Positions 1 through 6,813 of a stretch of DNA of 64,000 nt are shown here, in pieces (position 1 is the stretch's first letter; each line of letters begins with the position of its first letter). The notes beneath the pieces are model-generated. The model saw only the letters and a list, made by a program, of their open reading frames with translations, ran no database searches and was not told the origin of the DNA. A program made the position numbers and the translations under genes. Source of the stretch: an uncultured Clostridia bacterium (GTDB taxonomy: Bacteria; Bacillota; Clostridia; Christensenellales; Borkfalkiaceae); contig CAKQKI010000004.1 of the NCBI GenBank assembly GCA_934248055.1, positions 78,677-142,676 of the forward strand. Direction: 5' to 3'.

Positions 1-282
1 GGCGATATTCTTTCTTATATCGGCTCGGCTTTCGGTTACGCGGGCAAAGCAAACGAGTTCACGGATATTTTCGGCGTTGGTAACGTCAAAGATTTTTCTT
101 CGGTTTACGTTCCTTACTGCGTTGAACTTACGGCGTTTACCGACCGCAAATATAATTCCGATTTCACATCCGCGTTATTAAGCGAAATAAAACTGCTTTT
201 GCTTTCTGCCGACATTGAAGAAAAAACCGCGGATTATATTTTATCCGCTCCCGTTTTGTTTGCGAAAAATCAGACGCGCTGA
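1..282 (+). CDS. C-terminal part of an unrecognised protein (5' end outside window)
   Basis: Frame 1 is open from the first base to a TGA at 280-282 and gives 93 residues, ending AKNQTR. The composition is that of a normal soluble protein (alternating hydrophobic, acidic and aromatic residues, one Cys in VPYCVEL), and codon choice matches the neighbouring genes. I do not recognise a family. The last codons (GACGCGCTGACGTT, 273-286) are duplicated at 554-567 on the far side of a hairpin array, so sequence directly after the stop has been altered by an insertion; the TGA is present in both copies, so the protein end is probably original. Confidence 0.55.
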   Translation, partial: GDILSYIGSAFGYAGKANEFTDIFGVGNVKDFSSVYVPYCVELTAFTDRKYNSDFTSALLSEIKLLLLSADIEEKTADYILSAPVLFAKNQTR

Positions 283-287
283 CGTTA

Positions 288-493
288 GCGGCGTAGCGAT
301 AGGGATTTATCGCTACGCCGCAACTATATTTGCCCTACGGCAAGTTATATTGCTAACGCAGTTATATTTTGCTTTCAGCAAAGTGTTATTTCTCTCTTCG
401 AGAGAAGTTAAGGCAAATATAATATAACTTCGGCTGAAAGTCGAAATATAACTTTTAGACTTGTTCTGAAAATATAACTGTTTGCAAAGCAAA
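288..493. repeat. array of seven to eight mini-hairpins separated by GTTATAT / ATATAAC
   Basis: A 13-bp perfect stem (288-300 with 309-321) is followed by short stem-loops at 330-343, 351-360, 368-382, 390-406, 429-445, about 453-472 and 481-493. Each has a 3-7 bp stem and a 3-5 base loop. The linkers are GTTATATT after the hairpins in the first half and AATATAAC (its reverse complement) in the second half, so the array is roughly mirror-symmetric about position 415. The stems differ in sequence while the linker is kept. No coding frame explains it; function unknown. Confidence 0.6.
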
Positions 494-500
494 AAAGACA

Positions 501-527
501 AAGGGTAGCAAAATTTGCTACCCTTTT
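501..527. terminator. palindromic terminator-like hairpin
   Basis: AAGGGTAGCAAA (501-512) pairs with TTTGCTACCCTT (514-525), flanked by A and T runs so that it could end transcription in either direction. It may terminate the gene that ends at 282. Confidence 0.5.
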
Positions 528-567
528 ACAATGTACTAAAAATCCCTAATGGGGACGCGCTGACGTT

Positions 568-641
568 TGCCGCGCCTTGTTTTGAGATTTTCAAAAAAGC
601 GCGTAAATGGCGGCGTTGCAGCAAGGTTTTAATTATTTTTA
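568..641. repeat. degenerate copy of the interspersed repeat core
   Basis: The stretch around 595-630 (AAAAAAGCGCGTAAAT followed by GGCGGCGTTGCAGCAAGG) matches the core of the elements at 46801-47077 and 63799-64000, where AAAAAAGCGCGTAAAT is followed by GCGGCGTTTTTGCAAGG. Only this end of the element is recognisable here, so it is taken as a truncated remnant. Confidence 0.4.
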
Positions 642-695
642 AACGACACAGTAAAAAAATTTTTTCTAAAAAAGAACAAAAGCAGATAAAAACAG

Positions 696-724
696 TAGAC
701 AAATCGACTTGTTTATGATAATAT
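696..724 (+). promoter_or_regulatory. possible promoter for the tRNA-Thr/tRNA-Pro pair
   Basis: TAGACA (696-701), 17 bases, TAATAT (719-724), 20 bases before the tRNA-Thr gene. The -10 region sits inside an inverted repeat (AATCGACTT / AAGTCGATT). The boxes are imperfect. Confidence 0.35.
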
Positions 725-743
725 AATTAAGTCGATTTAAGAT

Positions 744-819
744 GCTTCTATGGCTCAGTTGGTAGAGCGCATCCATGGTAAGGATGAGGTCGCCGGTCCG
801 ATTCCGGCTAGAAGCTCCA
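744..819 (+). tRNA. tRNA-Thr (anticodon GGT)
   Basis: Acceptor GCTTCTA pairs with TAGAAGC; D arm GCTC/GAGC; anticodon stem CATCC/GGATG with loop ATGGTAA gives anticodon GGT, reading ACC/ACU. The T arm is GCCGG/CCGGC and the CCA end is encoded. Length 76. Confidence 0.93.
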
Positions 820-850
820 TAAAAGCGGCTTTGCGCCGCTTTAAATATCT

Positions 851-927
851 CTGGGTGTAGCGCAGTTTGGTAGCGCGCTTGAATGGGGTTCAAGAGGCCG
901 GAAGTTCAAATCTTCTCACTCAGACCA
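851..927 (+). tRNA. tRNA-Pro (anticodon GGG)
   Basis: Acceptor CTGGGTG pairs with CACTCAG; anticodon stem CTTGA/TCAAG with loop ATGGGGT gives GGG, reading CCC/CCU. CCA is encoded. Length 77. Its last 26 bases are the first, functional copy of a 163-bp tandem repeat array. Confidence 0.92.
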
Positions 928-1313
928 GATTTAATGTAAAATACCGTCCTTAATGGGCGGTATTTTCCATTGCATATTTGCCTTAAGTCAAATATGCGAA
1001 CTTCCGTCTGCGCCGGAAGTACGGGAATTGCTTACGCAAATTGTGATTTGCCGCAATTCCCGCTGAAGACAATTCTTCTCACTCATACCGGATTTAATGT
1101 AAAATACCGTCCTTGATGGGCGGTATTTTCCATTGCATATTTGCCTTAAGTCAAATATGCGAACTTCCGTCTACGCCGGAAGTACGGGAATTGCTTACGC
1201 AAATTGTGATTTGCCGCAATTCCCGCTGAAGACAAATCTTTTCACTCATACCGGATTTAATGTAAAATACCGTCCTTAATGGGCGGTATTTTCCATTGCA
1301 TATTTGCTTTAAA
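902..1313 (+). repeat. 163-bp tandem array (about 2.5 copies) starting in the tRNA-Pro 3' end
   Basis: Units start at 902 (inside tRNA-Pro), 1065 and 1228, a constant period of 163. Each later unit opens with a decayed copy of the tRNA 3' end (TCTTCTCACTCA-) and then carries up to four stem-loops: AAAATACCG/CGGTATTTT (terminator-like), CATATTTG/CAAATATG, ACTTCCG/CGGAAGT and CGGGAATTGC/GCAATTCCCG. The third unit breaks off after the first stem-loop and part of the second. The differences I see between units lie mostly in loops or in the tRNA-like part. This may be a duplicated att-like site or a structured RNA. Confidence 0.7.
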
Positions 1314-1357
1314 GTTGAAATATTGCATTTAATATATGTTTAAAGAGAATATAGTTA

Positions 1358-1387
1358 CGGCGCAGCGATAAAATAATCGCTGCGCCG
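1358..1387 (-). terminator. hairpin downstream of hpt
   Basis: Perfect 12-bp stem CGGCGCAGCGAT (1358-1369) with ATCGCTGCGCCG (1376-1387), just past the hpt stop on the minus strand. The run of T after it is short, so termination is likely but not certain. Its stem resembles the first hairpin of the array at 288-321. Confidence 0.55.
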
Positions 1388-1401
1388 CCGAGTTGTTGAT
1401 T

Positions 1402-1938
1402 TTATTCGTACACTTCGCGTTTTAAAACGCAAATTTCGGGATACGTTCTGTAATCTTCGTTATAGTCTAACCCGTAACCGACAACGAACTCGTCGGGAAT
1501 TACAAAGCCCACGTAATCGACTTTAAGGTCGGTTTTGCGCCTGTCGGGCTTGTCAAGCAGGGTAACTATTCTTACGGAAGCGGGGTTTCTTTGTAAAAGA
1601 AGCCTTTTAAGATAAGAAAGAGTGTTGCCCGAATCAACGATATCTTCGATTATAACGACGTGCTTACCCGCTATGGGAACGCCGAGATCTTTTATCAGTT
1701 TTACTTCGCCCGAAGATTTGGTGCCTGCGCCGTAACTCGAAACAGCCATAAATTCGATATGGCAGGGGATAGAGAGTTCTTTTAAAAGATCGGTGGTAAA
1801 AAACACGCTGCCTTTCAGAATACACACGAAAAGGGGTTTTTCGTTTTTATAGTCTTTACTGATTTCGGCTGCAAGTTCTTTTATGCGCGAATGAAGTGCT
1901 TCTTTATCGATAAGAACTTTTTCAAAATCTTTAGTCAT
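1402..1938 (-). CDS. hpt: hypoxanthine phosphoribosyltransferase
   Basis: 178 residues, normal length for bacterial HPRT. It transfers phosphoribose from PRPP to hypoxanthine or guanine (purine salvage, cytosol). Visible motifs: KGSVFFTTDLL near residue 50, the PRPP-binding VVIIEDIVDSGNTLSYL in the middle, and a C-terminal VDYVGFVIPDEFVVGYGLDYNEDYR typical of HPRT. I start at ATG 1936-1938, which has GAGG 5-8 bases upstream; an upstream in-frame start would add nine residues (to 1965) but overlaps the rpmB terminator. It lies 56 bases downstream of rpmB with a terminator between them. Confidence 0.95.
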   Translation of the reverse strand: MTKDFEKVLIDKEALHSRIKELAAEISKDYKNEKPLFVCILKGSVFFTTDLLKELSIPCHIEFMAVSSYGAGTKSSGEVKLIKDLGVPIAGKHVVIIEDIVDSGNTLSYLKRLLLQRNPASVRIVTLLDKPDRRKTDLKVDYVGFVIPDEFVVGYGLDYNEDYRTYPEICVLKREVYE

Positions 1939-1963
1939 AAATCCTCGTAAAATAAAAGAAAAC

Positions 1964-1988
1964 AAAAAGACCGCCCGAAAGCGGTCTT
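1964..1988 (-). terminator. Rho-independent terminator after rpmB
   Basis: On the minus strand AAGACCGC, loop, GCGGTCTT is followed by a T run. It separates rpmB from hpt. Confidence 0.8.
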
Positions 1989-1994
1989 AAAGTT

Positions 1995-2183
1995 TTACGC
2001 TCTTTCGATCTTTTTGCTTTTAAGACAACGCGCACAGACGTATTCAGACGAAACGACGCCGTCGTTTACGACTCTTACTTTCTGAACGTTAGCGTTATAT
2101 AAGCGGGGAGTTTTACGGTTACTGTGGCTAACTTTATTGCCGGACAATTTACCTTTACCGCAAACGCTGCAAACTTTAGACAT
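1995..2183 (-). CDS. rpmB: large ribosomal subunit protein bL28
   Basis: 62 residues, the usual length. It is a basic 50S subunit protein. The zinc-ribbon form is visible: CSVCGKG near the N terminus and CARCLKSKK near the C terminus, with the family signature SGNKVSHSNRKTPR between. A strong ribosome site GGAGGTG precedes the start. It is a monocistronic unit: promoter 2259-2287, possible attenuator 2211-2241 in the leader, terminator at 1964-1988. Confidence 0.96.
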   Translation of the reverse strand: MSKVCSVCGKGKLSGNKVSHSNRKTPRLYNANVQKVRVVNDGVVSSEYVCARCLKSKKIERA

Positions 2184-2210
2184 AATTGCACCTCCGAAAA
2201 TCAGGTTTTT

Positions 2211-2241
2211 ATCAAAAAAATAGGATCGGAACCCGTCCGAT
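2211..2241 (-). promoter_or_regulatory. terminator-like hairpin in the rpmB leader (possible attenuator)
   Basis: On the minus strand ATCGGA-CGGGT-TCCGAT (plus 2225-2241) is followed two bases later by TATTTTTTT, all between the promoter and the rpmB ribosome site. The stem is only 6 bp, so it may be weak. It could give autogenous or growth-linked attenuation. Confidence 0.4.
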
Positions 2242-2258
2242 AAATTTTAAGCATAGAT

Positions 2259-2287
2259 AATATAACATTATTTGCCGCAAAAAGCAA
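2259..2287 (-). promoter_or_regulatory. promoter of rpmB
   Basis: On the minus strand TTGCTT (2287-2282), 17 bases, TATATT (2264-2259). It is divergent from the promoter at 2357. Confidence 0.55.
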
Positions 2288-2356
2288 CAATTTTGACGCG
2301 TTTTCGGTAATTTAATTTTTAAAAGTTTTATTTTTTTTTAAAACGGAGAAAATCTG

Positions 2357-2385
2357 TTGCAAAATAATAAATATTATTGTAAAAT
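2357..2385 (+). promoter_or_regulatory. promoter of the asp23-like/fakA-like/recG group
   Basis: TTGCAA (2357-2362), 17 bases, TAAAAT (2380-2385). The leader downstream holds an 8-bp inverted repeat TAAGAACG (2393-2400) / CGTTCTTA (2434-2441) before the ribosome site GGGAGAG. Confidence 0.55.
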
Positions 2386-2459
2386 AGTAAAGTAAGAACG
2401 TTTTGGCGGACGCGTTATATGTCTTTTCTAGAGCGTTCTTAATAATTCGGGAGAGTATT

Positions 2460-2810
2460 ATGGCGGTTAAAACGAGTAACGCATACGGAAAAATATCTAT
2501 ATCCGATCAGGCAATAGCGAAAGTAACGGCACTTGCGTCGCTCGAATGTTACGGCATCGTAGAAATGGTTGCCCGCAAACTGTCGGAAACGATTCCCGAT
2601 CTTTTAGGTGCGGATAAACGCGTTAAGGGCGTTAAAGTCGTAACGAGCGGCGACCGCATATTCATTGACGTGTACGTTATTATAAAATTCGGTGTTTCGA
2701 TTTCGGCGGTTGCCGATTCTCTTAAAGACGCGATTAAATATAAAGTCGAGAAATTTACGGGTATGGTAGTTGATACCGTAAACGTTAATATAACGGGCGT
2801 CAAACTTTAA
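2460..2810 (+). CDS. Asp23/Gls24 family protein (YloU-like)
   Basis: 116 residues of the Asp23/DUF322 family. The sequence is typical: GKISISDQAIAKVTALASLECYGIVEM, then GVKVVTSGDRIFIDVYVIIKFGVSISAVADSLKDAIKYKVE and a C-terminal VNVNITGVK. In Firmicutes this family lies directly before the DhaL-type kinase YloV/FakA, as here (17 bases apart), and is linked to envelope stress and membrane association. I chose ATG 2460, behind GGGAGAG; a longer frame from 2403 has no ribosome site. Its biochemical role is unknown. Confidence 0.85.
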   Translation: MAVKTSNAYGKISISDQAIAKVTALASLECYGIVEMVARKLSETIPDLLGADKRVKGVKVVTSGDRIFIDVYVIIKFGVSISAVADSLKDAIKYKVEKFTGMVVDTVNVNITGVKL

Positions 2811-2827
2811 TATTGAGGTTTGATTTA

Positions 2828-4450
2828 ATGAAAACTATAAACGGCGCGTTGTTTTCGCGTATGATAACAAACGCTTCGAGATTACTTGATATAAACAGAG
2901 AAAAGATAGACTCCATGAACGTGTTCCCCGTCCCCGACGGCGACACGGGAACGAATATGTCTTTGACGATAAAATCCGCGCTTAGCGAACTTAAAAGTTG
3001 TAAGTCCAACTCTCTTCCGCAGATATCGGAAAGCGTAATGCGCGGCGCGCTTAAAGGCGCGCGCGGAAACAGCGGCGTAATATCGTCGCAGATTCTTCGC
3101 GGTATGTGCACGGTGCTGAAAGATTACGAATCGGCAGAGTTAAAAGTGTTCATAAAGGCTCTTAAAAACGCTACCGACGTTGCTTACAGCGCGGTTTCCG
3201 CGCCGAAAGAAGGCACGATGCTTACCGTTTCGAGAATGATTTCCGAAAGCGTGCAGAACAGCAAAGCGAAGTCTTACGAAGAACTTTTCGAAGAAATCGT
3301 AAAAAGCGGTGAAGACGCGCTTAATATGACCCCTGAACTTCTTCCCGTACTCAAAAAAGCGGGCGTCGTGGACTCGGGCGGCATGGGGCTTCTCACTATC
3401 TATCGCGGCATGCAAAAGGCGATACTCGGCGAAGAAATCGAGAGCGAAGAACCCGAAGCGGAAATCAAGAAGGAAGACGTTTCTCTCGAACACGCCGATA
3501 TTTTAAATCTCGGAACGATAGAATTCGGATACTGCACCGAGTTTTTCATTATAAATATAAAGAAAAAGACTACTCTTGCGGATATTGACAGGCTCAGAGA
3601 GTATCTTATGACGATAGGCGATTGCGTACTCGTTATAGGCGATCTCGAATTCGTAAAAGTTCACGTTCACACGAATAATCCCGGTCGCGCCCTTATGCGC
3701 GCTCTCGAACTCGGCGAAATCGACAAGGTTAAAATCGAAAATATGCTCGAACAAAATCGCGCGCTTATAAAAAAGTATAACTCCGAAAAGAAAAAACTCG
3801 GAATGCTTTCCATTTGCTCGGGAGAAGGCTTTGCGGCGATTTTCAAAGATATAAACGTAGACAGGGTTATCGAAGGCGGGCAGACAATGAACCCGTCCGC
3901 TTCCGACATTGCCGACGCTATCTGCAAAATAAACGCCGAAAATATTTTCGTGTTCCCGAACAATAAAAACATAATACTTGCCGCCGAACAGTCGAAACAA
4001 CTGATCGAAGGTAAAAAAATTCACGTTATTCCCACCAAGAACGTGCCGCAGGGCATTACCGCCGCGCTTTCGTTCAATCCCGACGACGAAGTGGAAGTTA
4101 ATAAAATAAATATGCTTCACGCGATAGACAACGTGGTTGCGGGGCAGGTTACTTACGCCGTGAGAACTACTCGCCTTGACGGGTTTAATCTCAAAAAAGG
4201 CGATATTATCGCGCTTAACGACAAGCGCATTCTTGCAAAAGCGAATAATATAGGCGCGTGTACGCTCGCGCTTATCGACAAACTCAGAAATCCGTCGCAT
4301 TGCTGCGTAAATCTTTATTACGGCGCAGACATTACCGAAACGGACGCCGAAAAAGTGCGCGACGAAGTTCAGGAAAAATACCCCGACCTTGCAGTCGAAC
4401 TTTATAACGGCGGTCAGGCTGTTTACTACTTTATCGTTTCAATGGAATAA
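2828..4450 (+). CDS. fakA: DhaL-domain kinase, fatty acid kinase FakA-like (YloV)
   Basis: 540 residues, right for YloV/FakA (about 550). FakA phosphorylates fatty acids presented by a DegV-type binding protein so that exogenous acids enter phospholipid synthesis. The N-terminal DhaL domain shows the Mg/ATP motif NVFPVPDGDTGTNM at about residue 30 and GARGNSGVISSQILRG near 75; the middle has KVHVHTNNPGRAL; the C-terminal half is the DegV-like FakA domain. Start at ATG 2828 with GAGG ten bases upstream; a TTG at 2813 would overlap that site. Gene order asp23-fakA-recG is the common Firmicute order. No FakB/DegV gene is in the window. Confidence 0.88.
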   Translation: MKTINGALFSRMITNASRLLDINREKIDSMNVFPVPDGDTGTNMSLTIKSALSELKSCKSNSLPQISESVMRGALKGARGNSGVISSQILRGMCTVLKDYESAELKVFIKALKNATDVAYSAVSAPKEGTMLTVSRMISESVQNSKAKSYEELFEEIVKSGEDALNMTPELLPVLKKAGVVDSGGMGLLTIYRGMQKAILGEEIESEEPEAEIKKEDVSLEHADILNLGTIEFGYCTEFFIINIKKKTTLADIDRLREYLMTIGDCVLVIGDLEFVKVHVHTNNPGRALMRALELGEIDKVKIENMLEQNRALIKKYNSEKKKLGMLSICSGEGFAAIFKDINVDRVIEGGQTMNPSASDIADAICKINAENIFVFPNNKNIILAAEQSKQLIEGKKIHVIPTKNVPQGITAALSFNPDDEVEVNKINMLHAIDNVVAGQVTYAVRTTRLDGFNLKKGDIIALNDKRILAKANNIGACTLALIDKLRNPSHCCVNLYYGADITETDAEKVRDEVQEKYPDLAVELYNGGQAVYYFIVSME

Positions 4451-4456
4451 TATTTG

Positions 4457-4487
4457 CCCGTTGCCGTTTCGGCGGCGGGTTTTTTAT
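4457..4487 (+). terminator. terminator after fakA-like gene
   Basis: GCCCGTTGCCG / CGGCGGCGGG hairpin with G-T pairs and a run of six T. It sits 10 bases before the recG start, so recG may be expressed by read-through or from an internal promoter. Confidence 0.65.
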
Positions 4488-4496
4488 ACGGGTGGT

Positions 4497-6506
4497 ATGG
4501 AACTTAAAAATATTAAATATCTCAGCGATAAGCGAATCGCGGAACTTAATAAATCGGGAATAACGAGCGTAGAAGAACTTGCAAAATTTTTTCCGCGCGA
4601 TTATCTCGACATGACCGAAATCACTCCCGTTTCAGCCGCATATAACAACGATCGTGTTTTAACGCTCGCGAAAGTCGAAACCGAGCCGCGTCTTTTTACG
4701 GGCGGCAGAGTAAAATACGTTAAAGTATACTGTTCGCAGGGGAAAGACACTTTCGATATAGTATGGTTTAATCAGCCTTACGTTCTTAACAAAATTCAAA
4801 GCGGAAAAGAGTATATGTTTTTCGGAAGGGTTCAGAATAAACTCGGACTCGTTTCGATGACCAACCCCGTGTTCGAAGAAGCGGAAAACAACGCTAAATT
4901 AAAAGGGCTTGTTCCCGTGTATCCTATAAGAACGGCAATTCCGCAAAGCGTTATGAGATACTGCGCGTTGTCGGCTGTTAAACTCGTTGACGCGGAAAGC
5001 GAAATTCCCGAAGAGTTACAGCGCAAATACTCTTTGTCGCCCCTAAAAAAAGCCTATTTCGAAGTACATTCGCCAAGCAGCGCGAGCGCGCTTAAAAACG
5101 CTTCGGAAAGGATTGCTCTCGAAGAGTATTTTTCGTTGATTTCGGCTTTTAAAGTTATAAAAGGGGATAAAAAGCGCGCAAGAACGATAAATTACACCTG
5201 TTCCGCGTCCGATCTTAAAGAATTTATAGCAAAATTCCCGTTTGAATTCACAAGCGGACAGAAAGCCGCGGTGAACGAAATTTTTAAAGATATGAACGCT
5301 CCTACCGTTATGAACAGGATAATTCAGGGCGACGTGGGCTGCGGCAAAACCGCGGTAAGTCTGTGCGCCGTATATATGGCTGTGAAAAGCGGTTTTCAGG
5401 CGGCGTTTTTAGCCCCGACCGAAGTGCTTGCAAGGCAAAATTACAATCTCGCCGTCAGGTATTTCGGCGAAGATAAAGTCGCGCTTCTGGCGGGCAGTTT
5501 ATCCGCGAAAGAAAAATCCGCAATCAAAAAGAAAATCAAAAGCGGCGAAGCGGCGGTAGTCGTGGGAACGCACGCCGTAATTCAGGAAAGCGTTTCTTTT
5601 AAAAATCTTACATTGTGCGTGTGTGACGAACAACAGCGTTTCGGTGTGGCGCAAAGAAGCGCGCTTACCGATAAGGCCGTTTTGCCCGATACGCTCGTTA
5701 TGAGCGCAACGCCTATTCCGAGAACGTTGTCGCTTGTGTTTTACGGCGATCTCGACGTTTCCACCATTCCCGACAAGCCGAAAGCGCGCGCCGAGATAAC
5801 AACGCGCGTGGTACCCGAAAATAAGTACTCCGATATGCTCGGGTTTATCGATAAAGAAATAAAAAAGGGAAACCGCGCGTATTTCGTTTGTCCGAAAATC
5901 GAAGGGGACGACGAAGGTACTCTTATCAGCGTAAAAGAACTTTATAGCGATCTTTCGTCAATGCTCCCCGACGTTGCCGTAGGGCTTCTGCACGGCAAAA
6001 TGAAAGAAACCGAAAAGCAGGAAATCATGAACGCGTTCAAGCGCGGAGATATAAACGCGCTTTGTTCCACCACCGTTATAGAAGTCGGGATAGACGTTCC
6101 CGAAGCAACGGTTATGGTTATTTATAACGCCGAGCGATTCGGTCTTTCTCAACTTCATCAGTTGCGGGGAAGGGTCGGCAGATTCGACAGACCGAGTTAT
6201 TGCTTTTTGTTGTCGGGTTCGGATTCCGAAATCGCAAAAAAACGGTTAAGCATTATTAAAAACTGTTCCGACGGTTTTCAGATCAGCGAAGCCGACTACG
6301 ATATACGCGGCGGCGGCGATTTTCTCGGTGAAAGACAGTCCGGGAAAATTCTTTCCGATTTAGGAAACCTTAAATATTCGTCGAAAACGATTTTCTTCGC
6401 AAAAGCGCTTTCGGACGAAGCCTTCGACAACGAACGCAACGTTCCCGCTCTCAGGATTGCCGCCGCCCGCCGTTACGAACGGCTTAAAGACGTAACGCTG
6501 AACTGA
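4497..6506 (+). CDS. recG: ATP-dependent DNA helicase RecG
   Basis: 669 residues, normal for RecG. It regresses stalled replication forks and migrates Holliday junctions. The N-terminal wedge/OB domain spans about 1-230 (FPRDYLDMTEI, VKYVKVYCSQGKDTFDIVWFNQ). Helicase motifs follow: GDVGCGKTAVS (Walker A, about residue 277), APTEVLARQ, CDEQQRFGV (motif II), MSATPIPRTL, STTVIEVGIDVPEA and QLHQLRGRVGR. Motif II reads DEQQ where most RecG proteins have DEQH. Start ATG 4497 follows GGGTGG; the open frame begins 108 bases earlier inside the previous gene, which is not RecG-like sequence. Confidence 0.95.
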   Translation: MELKNIKYLSDKRIAELNKSGITSVEELAKFFPRDYLDMTEITPVSAAYNNDRVLTLAKVETEPRLFTGGRVKYVKVYCSQGKDTFDIVWFNQPYVLNKIQSGKEYMFFGRVQNKLGLVSMTNPVFEEAENNAKLKGLVPVYPIRTAIPQSVMRYCALSAVKLVDAESEIPEELQRKYSLSPLKKAYFEVHSPSSASALKNASERIALEEYFSLISAFKVIKGDKKRARTINYTCSASDLKEFIAKFPFEFTSGQKAAVNEIFKDMNAPTVMNRIIQGDVGCGKTAVSLCAVYMAVKSGFQAAFLAPTEVLARQNYNLAVRYFGEDKVALLAGSLSAKEKSAIKKKIKSGEAAVVVGTHAVIQESVSFKNLTLCVCDEQQRFGVAQRSALTDKAVLPDTLVMSATPIPRTLSLVFYGDLDVSTIPDKPKARAEITTRVVPENKYSDMLGFIDKEIKKGNRAYFVCPKIEGDDEGTLISVKELYSDLSSMLPDVAVGLLHGKMKETEKQEIMNAFKRGDINALCSTTVIEVGIDVPEATVMVIYNAERFGLSQLHQLRGRVGRFDRPSYCFLLSGSDSEIAKKRLSIIKNCSDGFQISEADYDIRGGGDFLGERQSGKILSDLGNLKYSSKTIFFAKALSDEAFDNERNVPALRIAAARRYERLKDVTLN

Positions 6507-6670
6507 TTTGTTTTCTCTGCGGTTATGCGACCGGGTTTAAACGTAATTGCTTGCGACTGCGCATAAAACGGAAAATTGCGCTCAAACTTATATCGTCAAC
6601 GGTAAAAAGACGATTTAATTTTATCGCAGTCTTTTTATTTCAGCCGTTGTTTATATACGCGTTCGGATTT

Positions 6671-6727
6671 GCGGTCTTACCCGCGGATTCGTACGCGGGT
6701 AAGACCGCCTTTAACGGCGGTCTTTTT
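6671..6727 (+). promoter_or_regulatory. two mutually exclusive hairpins (terminator with competing upstream stem)
   Basis: A 15-bp perfect stem, GCGGTCTTACCCGCG (6671-6685) with CGCGGGTAAGACCGC (6694-6708), overlaps a second hairpin AAGACCGCC (6701-6709) with GGCGGTCTT (6716-6724) followed by T residues. The segment AAGACCGC can pair with either partner. It could act as recG terminator, or as a conditional terminator ahead of the protease gene. No promoter upstream of it is evident after 6507, so transcription would come from recG. Confidence 0.55.
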
Positions 6728-6813
6728 AAAAATTTTAAAATCGGTAATTTTTTCACAAAAAAAACTTTTTATTTCGTTCAAATAGTGGTAAAATATATTA
6801 AAGAGGTAAAAAT

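Larger units (their letters stand above)
273..567. repeat. 14-bp direct repeats bracketing the hairpin array
   Basis: GACGCGCTGACGTT occurs at 273-286 and again at 554-567, with weaker similarity continuing a few bases further (GC-GCG). The 267 bases between them hold the mini-hairpin array and a terminator-like palindrome. This looks like a target-site duplication or a short-repeat recombination scar. Removing the interval would rejoin the gene end to the sequence that starts at 568. Confidence 0.5.

Noticed and set aside
288..493. Hairpin array considered as a CRISPR array
   Set aside because: No repeated 20-40 base unit with unique spacers; linkers are only 7-8 bases and the variable parts are self-complementary.
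3503..4300. Long minus-strand frame opposite the FakA-like gene (265 codons)
   Set aside because: Low-complexity Phe/Arg/Asn-rich product typical of the complement of a coding strand; no ribosome site; the plus-strand gene is well conserved.
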